Positions 47,401-56,775 of a stretch of DNA of 64,000 bases are shown in pieces. The translations under genes and the position numbers were made by a program. The notes under the pieces were generated by a model that saw nothing but the letters and a program-made list of their open reading frames with translations, was not told the DNA's origin and made no database searches. Position 1 is the stretch's first letter. Each line of letters starts with the position of its first letter. Source of the DNA: an uncultured Methanobacteriaceae archaeon (lineage in GTDB: Archaea; Methanobacteriota; Methanobacteria; Methanobacteriales; Methanobacteriaceae); the NCBI GenBank assembly GCA_947259185.1, contig CAMYKT010000002.1:31902-95901 (forward strand). Reading direction: 5' to 3'.

Positions 47401-47464
47401 CTTTTCACCTCCGTTATCTTATTGATTAAAATTTATTTGCACCATTCTGCAGTCTTAGATAGGA

Positions 47465-47504
47465 GTAATAACATACATAAGCTTTTATTATTACCAATAT
47501 AAGG
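47465..47504 (-). promoter_or_regulatory. Promoter and candidate operator of the FmdE-like gene
   Basis: A minus-strand TATA-like CTTATATT (~47497-47504) predicts a start near 47475. GTAATAA (47465-47471) and TTATTAC (47488-47494), perfect inverted repeats 16 bases apart, straddle it. The N16 spacing resembles NikR operators, but the half-site differs; tentative. Confidence 0.4.
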
Positions 47505-47778
47505 TAAAGTGAAAGTTTAGTAATAAAAAAAGCAAGTATTTAATACTAAATTTAGTTTAAAGGCGTGATTAGTATTACTCATTATTGGGGGAAAGTGAGG
47601 ATTTTAATTAAGATTAAATAAAAAATAAGTGTTAATAACAGTATTTTTATTTTTACAAAATAATTAAATCACTTTTTATCATAACGATAGTTATAAGTAT
47701 TACTCAAGTAGTAGAAAGGGTTAATAAAAAAGTAATTACCAGCAGGGATCAGAAGTTGACCCCTACTGAAAATTATTC

Positions 47779-47859
47779 AGGAGGGATTGCCATGGTTAAT
47801 GATAACTAATGTTAGAAACACCACAAATTAATACTTTAAATACATTAGTTATCAACCAT
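47779..47859. repeat. Long imperfect inverted repeat with a mini-ORF
   Basis: ATGGTT-(AAT)-GATAACTAATG (47792-47811) pairs with CATTAGTTATCAACCAT (47843-47859): 17 bp with a 3-base bulge and a 31-base loop. On the plus strand AGGAGG (47779-47784) stands 7 nt before ATG 47792, which codes only MVNDN, then TAA, inside the stem. It could be a small RNA or a terminator of the superoperon. The rest of 47401-48028 is AT-rich, with two TAAGTATTAC/TTAGTATTAC words (47571, 47694) and no gene. Confidence 0.5.
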
Positions 47860-48028
47860 AGTATGCCCTAAAATCTATTTAAGAGTTTCTATTTAATTTT
47901 TATTATTAATTATATCCGAAAACCAGTAATAGTAGTAATAAATAAAAATTTAAATTAAAAGCATCCCCTTAAAACGCTTGAAAAAGTAATTAAAAATCTA
48001 AAATTAAATAACAATAAAAAAAAGAAAA

Positions 48029-48313
48029 TTAGACTCGATATTTATCATCCAACAAGTTTTCCAGAGCCTGAAAAGTATGTTCCAGGGCACGATCCACTAA
48101 ATCTTCCTCCCAGATGCATAACTCATCCACCTGAAGATCAATGGATAAATCAACATCCAGTTCCTCATCATAGGAAATTTCAGATTTTACATCCAGGTCA
48201 TTTATTTCTTTAGTGGGGAGCTGATTTAAAATATAATCTTGAGCAGTTGAGGATAAAAAATCAGAGATTTCATTTAGATCCTCAGGGCTCAATTTTTTAA
48301 GCTTTCCTGGCAA
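48029..48313 (-). CDS. DUF3194 family protein
   Basis: 94 acidic residues with alternating hydrophobic strands (LDVDLSIDLQVDELCIWEED), matching the archaeal DUF3194 family that regularly follows prefoldin beta. Function unknown. Starts directly after the prefoldin stop codon; last gene of the superoperon. Confidence 0.8.
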   Translation of the reverse strand: MPGKLKKLSPEDLNEISDFLSSTAQDYILNQLPTKEINDLDVKSEISYDEELDVDLSIDLQVDELCIWEEDLVDRALEHTFQALENLLDDKYRV

Positions 48314-48682
48314 TTAATTTCCCATTCCCGGGTTCATTCCAGCTCCCTGCATGGCTTCCTGTAAAGAGGCCTGCATTTCCTGGAGCTTTTTCATTACCCT
48401 TTCCTCCTGACGAGTGATAGTTTTCTCTCGAAGCTGGAGGGTTTCTGCTTTTTCTTCCATTTCACTGTTTATTTCTTCTTTTTTGACTTTAATGAGCAGA
48501 TTGCCTGCTGTTTTAAATACTTCAGCCTCATCATCGGCTTTTTTTAATTCTTCCAGTGCTTTTTGAGTTTCCTGGATTTGCATTTCCACGGTTTGTTTTT
48601 GCATGGAAATTGCCTGGGCCTGTTGCTGCAGTTGCTGAAACTGGGCTAATTGATGCTGAATATTTTTAGGGAGTTCCATCAT
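48314..48682 (-). CDS. pfdB: Prefoldin beta subunit
   Basis: 122 residues: two long coiled-coil helices (IQHQLAQFQQLQQQAQAI and VMKKLQEMQASLQEAM) around a beta-hairpin (VFKTAGNLLIKVKKEEINSEM). Hexameric chaperone with the alpha subunit; passes unfolded proteins to the thermosome. Ribosome binding site GAGGTGAT before tandem ATGs. Confidence 0.96.
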   Translation of the reverse strand: MMELPKNIQHQLAQFQQLQQQAQAISMQKQTVEMQIQETQKALEELKKADDEAEVFKTAGNLLIKVKKEEINSEMEEKAETLQLREKTITRQEERVMKKLQEMQASLQEAMQGAGMNPGMGN

Positions 48683-48740
48683 ATCACCTCAAATTTTATA
48701 ATGATTTAATAAATTTAATATTAAAATCCACATAAATGGA

Positions 48741-49034
48741 TTAAGATTTTAATAAATTTAACATCTCTAAAGAGAGAATAATCCATCTAATAGATGAATT
48801 AAGGGAAGCTCTAAAAGAGGGAGCATCCCGGGCATGTATTTTTAAATATAAAGTGCTGCCTTCCCTATCCATTTTCATGGTAGCGCGGGAAGAAGGTGAG
48901 CTTTCCAATTCAGGGGAAAGTGATTCAAATATTACACGGGATTCCTGTTCTGAATCCACTTTTAATTCCACGGTGGCCTCAAGAGAATTTAGGGCATTGA
49001 AGGCCTCATTATCAATGGGAGTTAACATCTTCAC
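48741..49034 (-). CDS. pcc1: KEOPS complex subunit Pcc1
   Basis: 97 residues. Small dimerising subunit of the KEOPS machinery that makes the t6A37 tRNA modification with Kae1, Bud32 and Cgi121. Typical C-terminus: LYLKIHARDAPSFRASLNSSIRWI. The start is uncertain: GTG 49034 lacks a ribosome binding site and ATG 49028 is only 2-3 bases from one. Confidence 0.87.
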   Translation of the reverse strand: MKMLTPIDNEAFNALNSLEATVELKVDSEQESRVIFESLSPELESSPSSRATMKMDREGSTLYLKIHARDAPSFRASLNSSIRWIILSLEMLNLLKS

Positions 49035-49044
49035 CTTTATTAAT

Positions 49045-49512
49045 TTATTTTATATAAATTTTTAAGCCAGTGCCATCACCATTTTTATCAATAAAATCCA
49101 TAACAGCCTGGTATTTTTTATCTGTATTTTTTATCCAGACTAAATTAGAATAATTATGTTCATCATTAGATTTAACTGGTAAAATATCTTTTAAAATGGA
49201 TAATTCAACTATGTCGCACTTAAAGCTTAAATTATCAGGTTTTATATGTAATCGGCTGTCTGGTAAAGCAATATTCACATCTAAAGATATTATTTCCTGT
49301 CCCTGGTGTCCATAGAATGTGATTTTAGAGGGATTGCCCTGGAAGTCGTTGATTATCAGGGTGGTTTCATATCCTTTGCTTGATGTTTTAAGAAAAACAT
49401 CTCGCATGCTCATTTTACCACGGTTTATACATTCCGCCTTAAAAACCCGACTTAAAGCTTTGCATAATTGACGGGTTTTAGTAGATGGCTTTCTGGAGGT
49501 GGTTATAAGCAT
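49045..49512 (-). CDS. Brix-domain rRNA biogenesis protein (Imp4-like, MTH680 family)
   Basis: 155 residues starting MLITTSRKPSTKTRQLCKAL, the canonical N-terminus of archaeal Brix proteins. INRGKMSMRDVFLK and NLVWIKNTDKKYQAVMDFI follow. It probably binds pre-rRNA. A TTG at 49554 would add 14 unrelated residues; ATG 49512 fits the family. Confidence 0.88.
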   Translation of the reverse strand: MLITTSRKPSTKTRQLCKALSRVFKAECINRGKMSMRDVFLKTSSKGYETTLIINDFQGNPSKITFYGHQGQEIISLDVNIALPDSRLHIKPDNLSFKCDIVELSILKDILPVKSNDEHNYSNLVWIKNTDKKYQAVMDFIDKNGDGTGLKIYIK

Positions 49513-49554
49513 TAAAACAGCCTTATCTTGAAATAAGTGGAATAGCACGTACAA

Positions 49555-49686
49555 TTATCGGGCTTTAATGGTTCTTTTAACCACAGGGACTTCTTTAAAT
49601 AAAATTCGATACCTGCATCGGGGGCATTTATTTTCCATGCTTGCCCGGGGATCAATTATAAAGCCACACTCAGCACATTTATACAA
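49555..49686 (-). CDS. rpoP: RNA polymerase subunit P
   Basis: 43 residues from a TTG at 49686, easily missed by size. CAECG and CPRCRYRILFKE form the zinc ribbon, and VVKRTIKAR is the conserved tail of Rpo12/RpoP. TTG follows the L37Ae stop at once (TAATTG); GGAGG lies 7 nt upstream. Confidence 0.95.
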   Translation of the reverse strand: MYKCAECGFIIDPRASMENKCPRCRYRILFKEVPVVKRTIKAR

Positions 49687-49956
49687 TTACAAGCCTCCAA
49701 CAATCCTCTTAATGTTTCGGGTAGCAGTTTTGCCCATAGGTGTAGATGGGACATAGGCCCCGCCAGTGAAAACTGCGTCACATTTTTTGCATTCCCATAT
49801 GCCTCTACTTACTCTTTTAACATAAGGTCTATCACATTTAGGGCAAACATGCTTCTTTTTCATGTTTTCTTCGATTTGTTTTACGGTTCTTTTGGCTTTC
49901 CTACCGTATCTTGCACCAAATCTTCCAGTAATACCTACTTTTTTGGTTCTTGCCAT
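49687..49956 (-). CDS. rpl37ae: Ribosomal protein L37Ae
   Basis: 89 residues: [22 protein letters not shown], zinc ribbon CPKC...CKKC, and the end [20 protein letters not shown]. Large-subunit protein; co-transcribed with rpoP. Confidence 0.98.
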   Translation of the reverse strand: MARTKKVGITGRFGARYGRKAKRTVKQIEENMKKKHVCPKCDRPYVKRVSRGIWECKKCDAVFTGGAYVPSTPMGKTATRNIKRIVGGL

Positions 49957-50284
49957 TTATATCACTCCAGGTAAATTTTAAATTTTCAGGATACCCGCCA
50001 CCAATCCAATTATAGTATATGAACCGGTGGGGAATTATAAATCCATCATATCCATAGTGAATGATGATTTATTAAATTTAGATAACCACCAATTACTAGT
50101 GGTTCTTTTAAAAATGCAACTCCCATAAAAATATCTTTAGATAAAGAATCTTCTTAAAAAAGTCACTTAAATATCAAGTTCTAAATATTCTAATTGAAAC
50201 TATTAGATTCATGCCAGATGACATATATTAGATATTAATTAAAATATAATTAAAGGAATATTTAAAGGTAAGGTTTTGGAATGA
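49957..50284. other. Intergenic region with a hairpin after the exosome genes
   Basis: AACCAC / GTGGTT (50084-50089, 50099-50104) make a 6-bp hairpin with a 9-base loop, followed by T-rich sequence on the plus side; possible partial terminator after rrp42. AT-rich remainder probably contains a promoter for L37Ae. No gene seen. Confidence 0.4.
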
Positions 50285-51076
50285 TTAACATTCCAAATAT
50301 TTCATAAGTTCTTTTGATTTACTTTCAGTAATTTTTACTGCATTCATAATCTCCTCTTTAGTCAGGGGAGAGTCTCCACCTTTTTGCATGGCGCAGATTT
50401 TATCAGATGCAGTAATTCCAATAGATAACCGTGCAGAGAGAATTTCTTCTTCATCAAGTGAAGGGTCAATTACCAACTGCTCCCCTATCTTAGCAAAAGT
50501 GCACATCACTACCTCTTCCCGGATAGGTAAGGGTTTCATATTTTCATGGTCAATTATTATTTCATTATCCACCACTTTTACCTCAGGAATCATAGTATTC
50601 TTTAAAGCAGCCACCGCACCTAAAACAGCAGCATCCATTAGATTACCATCATAATCCAGTATATGCAGGTCAATGAATACCATCCACACTTTTTTGCCAG
50701 GAATAATGCATAATTTTTCCAGATCAACCATTTGACTTTCCCGGATACATCTATCTGCCACCCGGGATAGCTCTACCGATCTTTCATCTGGAGGTCCTGG
50801 TTCAAAGCTAGGGGAGGCCATGGGGAGTAGTTCGGAATTAGTCATTAAAACCCCAACATCAGGAGTGTCCGGGAATGGTTCACCAATTTGTGGTTTGGTA
50901 CCTACCATTATCTGAGTATTACCTATTTTTACACGTGCAGAACCTTCAGCTTTGGAAATAACACCGGTTTCCAGGGATATCTCACGATATTCGTCCATGG
51001 CCCTACCATCAACCCGTTCTTCGTTATTAATCAGATGAGTTATACTTTTACGAGTAATTTCTGGAACGATATTCAT
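50285..51076 (-). CDS. rrp42: Exosome subunit Rrp42
   Basis: 263 residues, RNase PH fold, the non-catalytic partner of Rrp41 in the hexameric ring. [20 protein letters not shown] and [17 protein letters not shown] are typical. Start ATG 51076, with GGTGA 5 nt upstream; ATG 51088 overlaps the rrp41 end without room for a ribosome binding site. Confidence 0.96.
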   Translation of the reverse strand: MNIVPEITRKSITHLINNEERVDGRAMDEYREISLETGVISKAEGSARVKIGNTQIMVGTKPQIGEPFPDTPDVGVLMTNSELLPMASPSFEPGPPDERSVELSRVADRCIRESQMVDLEKLCIIPGKKVWMVFIDLHILDYDGNLMDAAVLGAVAALKNTMIPEVKVVDNEIIIDHENMKPLPIREEVVMCTFAKIGEQLVIDPSLDEEEILSARLSIGITASDKICAMQKGGDSPLTKEEIMNAVKITESKSKELMKYLEC

Positions 51077-51077
51077 T

Positions 51078-51797
51078 TTATTCACCATACCTCTTTTTCA
51101 GGGCTTCCTTTTGTACTTCGCTAATCTGGTTGCATCCTTTAATGGCCAGATCAAGTGCTTTTTCAAATTCAACCGTAGATAAATTTCCATCACTCTGTAA
51201 CAATGTAATTTCGCCACTGCGAGGTAAAATGGCCACCGGTACGTCTGCCTGGCCGTCTTTATCTTCCACTTCTGAAAGGTCCAGTACCACCTGTCCATCC
51301 ACTTTACCTGCGGCACAGGCCACCACCATATCCTTCATAGGGATACCGGCATCCGCCAGGGCCACAGAAGCTGCAGTAATTCCAGCACACCGGGTACCTC
51401 CCTCTGCTTCCAGTACTTCAATAAAGATCTCAATCACAGACCGAGGATATTTTTCCAGTATCACCGCGGGCTGGAGTGCTTCAGCAGTTATCTTAGAGAT
51501 TTCAATTGATCTCCTATCCGGGCCGGGTCTTTTACGGTCATCCACCGAAAAAGGAGCCATATTATATCTACATCGTATATAGGCCCGGTCTGGTCGCTGG
51601 AATCTTCGTATGAATGATTCTTTAGGACCATATACGGCCACCAGTACTTTATTCCCCCCAAATTCCAGGTAAGCAGAACCATCCGCCCTTTCTAATACAC
51701 CTGCTTCGATTTTTAAATTTCTTAATTCATCAAAAGCTCTTCCATCTTCTCTTGATTTTGCCCCAATATTAGTACCTAATGTGATGATAGTAATCAC
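51078..51797 (-). CDS. rrp41: Exosome catalytic subunit Rrp41
   Basis: 239 residues. Phosphorolytic 3'-5' exoribonuclease and tailing activity. [40 protein letters not shown] (phosphate/RNA site), [20 protein letters not shown] and the catalytic Asp region [13 protein letters not shown] are present. GTG start overlaps the rrp4 stop by 4 bases. Confidence 0.97.
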   Translation of the reverse strand: MITIITLGTNIGAKSREDGRAFDELRNLKIEAGVLERADGSAYLEFGGNKVLVAVYGPKESFIRRFQRPDRAYIRCRYNMAPFSVDDRKRPGPDRRSIEISKITAEALQPAVILEKYPRSVIEIFIEVLEAEGGTRCAGITAASVALADAGIPMKDMVVACAAGKVDGQVVLDLSEVEDKDGQADVPVAILPRSGEITLLQSDGNLSTVEFEKALDLAIKGCNQISEVQKEALKKRYGE

Positions 51798-52648
51798 CTC
51801 TTCAGATTAAAATTCAGTTTAGATTCTATAATTTCTTGAGGGAGGTTTTCATCCTCTTCAACAGACGATTCCTCTTCTTTTTCATCAGAGGACTGGTCAT
51901 TATTATTTTCATCAGTTTCTCCCTCTAATTCTTCAGTTTCGCCCAGATCTTCAGATATTTCTTTAGATTCCTCAATTTCTTCACCAGTAAGTTCAGCAAG
52001 CATTTCCCGGACACGGTCCGTTAATCCGGAAGTATGAGCCTGGTTTTGGATCATTTTTATGACCTTTTCAGCAATTCTTTCCATGTCGGTTTGCCCTTTA
52101 ACCCATACTACTCCGTTTTGACCAACCACTATATCACAGTGGGTTTTATCTTTAATCATATTGATCATGGAGCCTTTTTTGCCTATTAAACGGGGAACTT
52201 TTGTAGGGGTGATATAAATCAGAATCCCCCCTCTGAATTTACCTAAGCCACGGCCTTTCAATCCCAGTTTAACTTTTTTTACTTCATCCACATCAATTAC
52301 CCGCAGAAAAAGAACATCTCCCACTTTGAAAACCTTTTCCAGTTCTCTCTTCTCTTTTCCAAAAACCTCTGAAGCAGGTAAAAGACCAGAATAAGGAGAG
52401 TTGATATCCAATCCCCACATAGAGAATCTGATGTCGTTTATTTCTCCTATTACCACATCCCCTCGTTTAGGGATATATTTGCTTTGTAAGGGAATTACGC
52501 TAATTTTTTTGTTTCTGATGGCCACCAGTCCCACCACTGATGAGCAAATCTTATTTTCTTCCTTGAAAGTCCCTCTTCCAGGATGAAAGTCTTCTTCTGC
52601 TAAAATTTCACCAGGAACAACCAGATCTTTATCATTTACGAATATCAC
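51794..52648 (-). CDS. rrp4: Exosome cap subunit Rrp4 with long acidic tail
   Basis: 284 residues: N-terminal domain, S1 domain (~65-135: [11 protein letters not shown]...[10 protein letters not shown]), KH domain with [14 protein letters not shown], then a ~65-residue Glu/Asp/Ser-rich tail (~220-284) longer than usual. The RNA-entry cap of the exosome. GTG start with GGAGG upstream. Confidence 0.95.
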   Translation of the reverse strand: MIFVNDKDLVVPGEILAEEDFHPGRGTFKEENKICSSVVGLVAIRNKKISVIPLQSKYIPKRGDVVIGEINDIRFSMWGLDINSPYSGLLPASEVFGKEKRELEKVFKVGDVLFLRVIDVDEVKKVKLGLKGRGLGKFRGGILIYITPTKVPRLIGKKGSMINMIKDKTHCDIVVGQNGVVWVKGQTDMERIAEKVIKMIQNQAHTSGLTDRVREMLAELTGEEIEESKEISEDLGETEELEGETDENNNDQSSDEKEEESSVEEDENLPQEIIESKLNFNLKR

Positions 52649-52699
52649 ATTATGCCTCCTTTTATTGGAAGGCCACCTAGAATAGGTAAAAGGAGAAGT

Positions 52700-53395
52700 T
52701 TATTTGATAACCCTGGCCTCGAGTTCGCCGCCTGTAAGCTGACTCATTTTCTGATAAAAGTTATCTTGCAGGCCTCCAGGTATCTCCACCACAGCTATCC
52801 ATGAGCCATCCTGTTGCCATTCTTCCTTTAATATCTTCCCAAATTTAGAAATATCACTGTAAGAACTCCCTGCAACTTCTCCAGGGAGTTTAATGGCCAT
52901 TTTAACTTTTTCAAATCTAATGGGAATTTTCACTCGAATGGCTTTTAGAACCAGCTGAACTTGTTCATCAACAGGTTTGAATGGATCAATATGAACTTTT
53001 GCCTCTTCCATGGCCTTTTCTATACGCCTTGTTGGGTGAGGTAGCCCATTTTGAGGATTGATAGATTCTCTAGCTATCTTATTTACAATTTTTTTGTACT
53101 TTTCCTCTAGCATTTCCCGCCGCTGCTGGGCAGTAAGCTGTATTTGACCTTTCTGGATAATGGCAGATGCCACTTCCAGAGAATCTACAGTTTCAAATAC
53201 TTTAAGCATGGCTTCTTCTGATGCTTTATCTCCCTTTTTAGCGTCTTTAAATATTTCCTGTACTGCCAGAACCTCTTCTAAACCCATTGAAGGATCTTTT
53301 TTAAATTCAGCAGATAAATCAGGATCAACAAGTATTTCAAAACGTTCACCAAAAGATTCTAAACGGGCAATAACCGCATCATCAAGGTTAACCAT
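52700..53395 (-). CDS. SBDS ribosome maturation factor
   Basis: 231 residues, Shwachman-Bodian-Diamond protein: N-terminal domain with [24 protein letters not shown], then helical and ferredoxin-like domains. In archaea and eukaryotes it acts with EF-2-like GTPases to release aIF6 from 50S subunits. Three bases after psmA. Confidence 0.96.
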   Translation of the reverse strand: MVNLDDAVIARLESFGERFEILVDPDLSAEFKKDPSMGLEEVLAVQEIFKDAKKGDKASEEAMLKVFETVDSLEVASAIIQKGQIQLTAQQRREMLEEKYKKIVNKIARESINPQNGLPHPTRRIEKAMEEAKVHIDPFKPVDEQVQLVLKAIRVKIPIRFEKVKMAIKLPGEVAGSSYSDISKFGKILKEEWQQDGSWIAVVEIPGGLQDNFYQKMSQLTGGELEARVIK

Positions 53396-53398
53396 ATC

Positions 53399-54151
53399 CT
53401 ATTCCTCTTCGTCTTCTTCCTTTTCTTTTCTTAAAAGAAGTTCTTCTACGTGATCCTTTATTTCATCTTCAGATAATTTTCGGTATTTTTTATCTTTAGA
53501 ATCAATAACTGCGATTTCAACACTTTCTGGAGTGGTTTTACCTTCAGTGGCCTCGTAAACTGCATCTAAAGCCAGTTCAATAGCTTCTTCCAGAGTCATG
53601 TCTTCTTTATATTTTTTTTCAAATTCTTCCATAGCTATTGGTCTTCCAGCACCTATGGCAGTAGCTTTATATTCTATTAATGCTCCACTAGGGTCGGTTT
53701 CAAATAAATGGCATCCCTTGCTATTTACTCCACCAATTATTAAAGCCGATCCAAAAGGACGTACCCCTCCATGCTGAGTATACATCTGTTTCATGTCACA
53801 TATTTTTTTTGCCAGGGATTCGACCCTGATAGGTTCATTGAAGGTTATTCTGTTAACCTGAGCTTCTATCCTGGCTTTTTCAATAATTGCCCGGGCATCT
53901 GCCACTAAACCTGAGGTAGCGGTTCCAATATGCTCATCAATTTGGAATATCTTTTCTATAGATTTAGGTTCTACCAGTTTACTGGTTGGTCTCTTGTCCA
54001 CCACAAGGACTACTCCTTCAGCAGATTTAACACCTAAAGATGTAGTACCTCTTTTTACGGCCTCTCTTGCATATTCCACCTGAAATAGTCTTCCATCTGG
54101 ACTAAAAACAGTAATGGCCCTATCATATCCTGCACTCTGAAGTGGTTGCAT
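53399..54151 (-). CDS. psmA: Proteasome alpha subunit
   Basis: 250 residues. [35 protein letters not shown] is the diagnostic N-terminus that forms the gate of the 20S core. The C-terminus is strongly charged ([10 protein letters not shown]). The beta subunit gene is not in the window. Confidence 0.97.
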   Translation of the reverse strand: MQPLQSAGYDRAITVFSPDGRLFQVEYAREAVKRGTTSLGVKSAEGVVLVVDKRPTSKLVEPKSIEKIFQIDEHIGTATSGLVADARAIIEKARIEAQVNRITFNEPIRVESLAKKICDMKQMYTQHGGVRPFGSALIIGGVNSKGCHLFETDPSGALIEYKATAIGAGRPIAMEEFEKKYKEDMTLEEAIELALDAVYEATEGKTTPESVEIAVIDSKDKKYRKLSEDEIKDHVEELLLRKEKEEDEEE

Positions 54152-54261
54152 AAGTATACCTCTCTAATTTATTCAATTTTTCTTATGAAAGTGATTTATA
54201 TTCTAAAAAATTCTTTTATTCAAAATTCAATTGTTTTAATTTGTTAATTCTAATATTTATG

Positions 54262-54642
54262 TTAGGGACTGGGTTTAATAAACTTTTGTGTTGCAGATTT
54301 AATTGTGCCTGCTAAACCCAATGTGTGGAAAACCAGTTTTTTCCCTTTATAACTATTTATAAGACATAAGGCCCCTCTAACCTTTTCTTCATCCCCCCGA
54401 TTGCACTGCAAAATACCTTTTAACTGAAAATGATCCTTTTTAGAATTATTTGAATTTAAATCCCAGGACCGGGTAACCCACAGCCGGAATTTACTGGTCT
54501 CACACTCACCGTGAAACTTTAAGCAGCTTTCCCATATCATGAATATCAAATCATCTCTGGGGAGTGGTATTTGTGAAATTGTCTCAAATGCCAGGTATCG
54601 CTTATCCCCTCGCAGGGTGGGAGGTAGTATTTTAAGTTTCAT
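54262..54642 (-). CDS. rnp2: RNase P protein component 2 (Pop5)
   Basis: 126 residues. LPPTLRGDKRYLAFET at the start and GDEEKVRGALCLI typify archaeal Pop5. Partner of Rpp30 in tRNA 5' processing. The C-terminus FIKPSP follows the usual end. Confidence 0.92.
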   Translation of the reverse strand: MKLKILPPTLRGDKRYLAFETISQIPLPRDDLIFMIWESCLKFHGECETSKFRLWVTRSWDLNSNNSKKDHFQLKGILQCNRGDEEKVRGALCLINSYKGKKLVFHTLGLAGTIKSATQKFIKPSP

Positions 54643-54841
54643 GATAATACCAGAATTTTTATAAATAAATTAAGGTTATTTTTTATAAATAAATGCTTAG
54701 TATGAAAAAAAATCAATTTATAAATATTTAAGCTGATAAAATAATCCTGATTAGTATACTGGAAATAAATGCCACCTGTAAATACTAATTAATTCCGGAC
54801 TATTAATTGAAATTATAATTTCTAAAAACCTGACCTTATTA

Positions 54842-55594
54842 TTATTTTTCATCAATTATTTTCACTCCATCCACCACCATATTCTTTCTTTGCTGGTTAT
54901 AATCCAGAATAAAAGATGGTGAATCAGATATGGCCCTTAAAATCTCTTCTTTTTTTAGTCCCAGGCATCTGTACAAAGCCATGATATCCTGAGGAGTTCT
55001 CAAATCATATATCGTTCTGGCCCCACTGGTAATTAAAAGCATAAATTGGAACTTGCGTTGTAATTTTATAATATCCCTGAAATGAGCAATTATCTTAGAC
55101 CTTAAACTGTTTCTGGATTTTAAAAGGTCGCTAAAACATAATTCAATAGCCACATTATTTTTAGCAGCTTCCCGGGATAGAACATGATTTAAACCGCAAT
55201 CTCTACGCTTGTAATATGGCCGGGATAAAATGTCAACCTTTACATTCTCACATGCTGCCCGGTTAATCTTCAAATCTCCCCCATCAACCATTAGAATGTT
55301 GGTTTTATTTCTAAGGCTTCTTATTTGTTTTTGGAGGTGGTGGGGGTTTTTACCCTGAATTATAATACCAGGGGTTATTGAAAATTCATCAATTTTAAAA
55401 GATTTAAGGTGAGTAGGAGAAGTTTCATCATTTATAATTTTATTAAAATTCTCCAGAGCTAAGTTATATTGTTCATTAGAGTAAAATATGGATATTCCAT
55501 GGTACCCCAATCTTTTAGCTTCATTAATTAGAGCTAAGTCAGAATCCGGGTTTTTACCTTTTAGATGAAAATCAAAGTACTTCACATTAATCAA
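54842..55594 (-). CDS. rnp3: RNase P protein component 3 (Rpp30)
   Basis: 250 residues, PHP-like TIM-barrel: YFDFHLKGKNPDSDLALI, NILMVDGGDLKINRAACENVKVDILS, VAIELCFSDLLKSR, and LITSGARTIYDLRTPQDIMAL. Start TTG 55594 overlaps the previous gene by 8 bases; GTG 55585 is an alternative. Confidence 0.92.
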   Translation of the reverse strand: MINVKYFDFHLKGKNPDSDLALINEAKRLGYHGISIFYSNEQYNLALENFNKIINDETSPTHLKSFKIDEFSITPGIIIQGKNPHHLQKQIRSLRNKTNILMVDGGDLKINRAACENVKVDILSRPYYKRRDCGLNHVLSREAAKNNVAIELCFSDLLKSRNSLRSKIIAHFRDIIKLQRKFQFMLLITSGARTIYDLRTPQDIMALYRCLGLKKEEILRAISDSPSFILDYNQQRKNMVVDGVKIIDEK

Positions 55595-56006
55595 ACAGTT
55601 CCCGGGCTAGTTTTAGAGCCCCTTCTTTTTTAGCAGGATATGCGGCAAATTTAATCCGGGTGTGAATAGAGTCCCCATGTTCAACTATCTTCCATTTATT
55701 GGAAAATGCATCTTGTTTGCTGAATCTAAGGAATAAATTTCCATGATCATCCATCTTTTTTTCCAGGTTATCTATAATATCATTCCGGCAATCAGGTTCT
55801 AATTCCTTTAAATGTTCCATGAAATTTTTAATTTCCTTTTTTTTAGTGAACTTTTGATGGAATATTATAACCTTATTTTTATAGTAACCTTCAGTTAACT
55901 CTCTTTCAGGTGAAGCATAGGGAAAAATGGTATTCAATGCTTCTAACACCTTTTCCTCGTTTTCTGTTCCATGGGCAAATACACGGTAGGAAATATTATG
56001 GATCAT
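55587..56006 (-). CDS. RNA-binding protein, archaeal exosome-operon family (DUF54)
   Basis: 139 residues with YRVFAHGTENEEKVLEAL, EGYYKNKVIIFHQKF and FLRFSKQDAFSNKWKI. The family (COG1325) is always linked to exosome, RNase P and L15e genes; a predicted RNA-binding exosome accessory. Function unproven. Confidence 0.87.
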   Translation of the reverse strand: MIHNISYRVFAHGTENEEKVLEALNTIFPYASPERELTEGYYKNKVIIFHQKFTKKKEIKNFMEHLKELEPDCRNDIIDNLEKKMDDHGNLFLRFSKQDAFSNKWKIVEHGDSIHTRIKFAAYPAKKEGALKLARELFD

Positions 56007-56063
56007 AGGAACCAGTTAAAATAAATTTATCAATTTAAAAATAAAATAAAAAAGATAAGAAAT

Positions 56064-56618
56064 CTATTTAGATTTTCTTACCTTTTCTGCACCTTTTCCT
56101 TTGTGTCGGAGGCCACGGGTCTTTTTACCCTGGCTGGTCAATCCTCGGAAGGCTCTTCCACGGTGCTGTTTTTCACAAATCCAGTTTATCTTAGGATCAC
56201 TCTTGATGGATGGGTGGTTAGGATCTACCAGTATAACTTCGTAGAATTTGAATTTACCATCGGCCCATACCCAGTAAGAATTTAAAACTTCCATATTAGG
56301 GAATTTTCTGGCAACTCTCTCTTCTGCTATTCGCTGGATGGACTTTTTAGGAGTTATCTTAACAACACCCATTCTTTTAGGTCGTCGACCTGCTTTGAAT
56401 CGAGTTTTTCTCCTTCCACCACGCCTAACACGAGTTCTAACAACTACGTATCCTTTTTTAGCTTTATATCCTAAAGATCTAGCTCGGTCAATACGAGTAG
56501 GTCTATCTATCCGTTCAATTATACTTTCCCGTCTCCATTGTGGAGCTCTCTCCCACATAAGTTCCCTTACATAGGATTTATCTGGATTTTTCCATGCATC
56601 TCTTATATATTTATACAT
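56064..56618 (-). CDS. rpl15e: Ribosomal protein L15e
   Basis: 184 residues from ATG 56618 with GAGGTG 5 nt upstream. [20 protein letters not shown] is the family start, and the C-terminus ends [22 protein letters not shown]. First gene of the exosome-proteasome superoperon. Confidence 0.98.
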   Translation of the reverse strand: MYKYIRDAWKNPDKSYVRELMWERAPQWRRESIIERIDRPTRIDRARSLGYKAKKGYVVVRTRVRRGGRRKTRFKAGRRPKRMGVVKITPKKSIQRIAEERVARKFPNMEVLNSYWVWADGKFKFYEVILVDPNHPSIKSDPKINWICEKQHRGRAFRGLTSQGKKTRGLRHKGKGAEKVRKSK

Positions 56619-56775
56619 TAAAACACCTCTTTTGTTCAGCTTACGCCACATCCAGGGGAATATGTCCCCAAAAAAAAGTTGCTTGTATCGCTTAGAATTG
56701 GCGATGATAAATATTGAACCCTGGCCCTTAAAAAGGTTTTGCTAAAAAGTTATTCACAATTTATTTAAGGAATTC

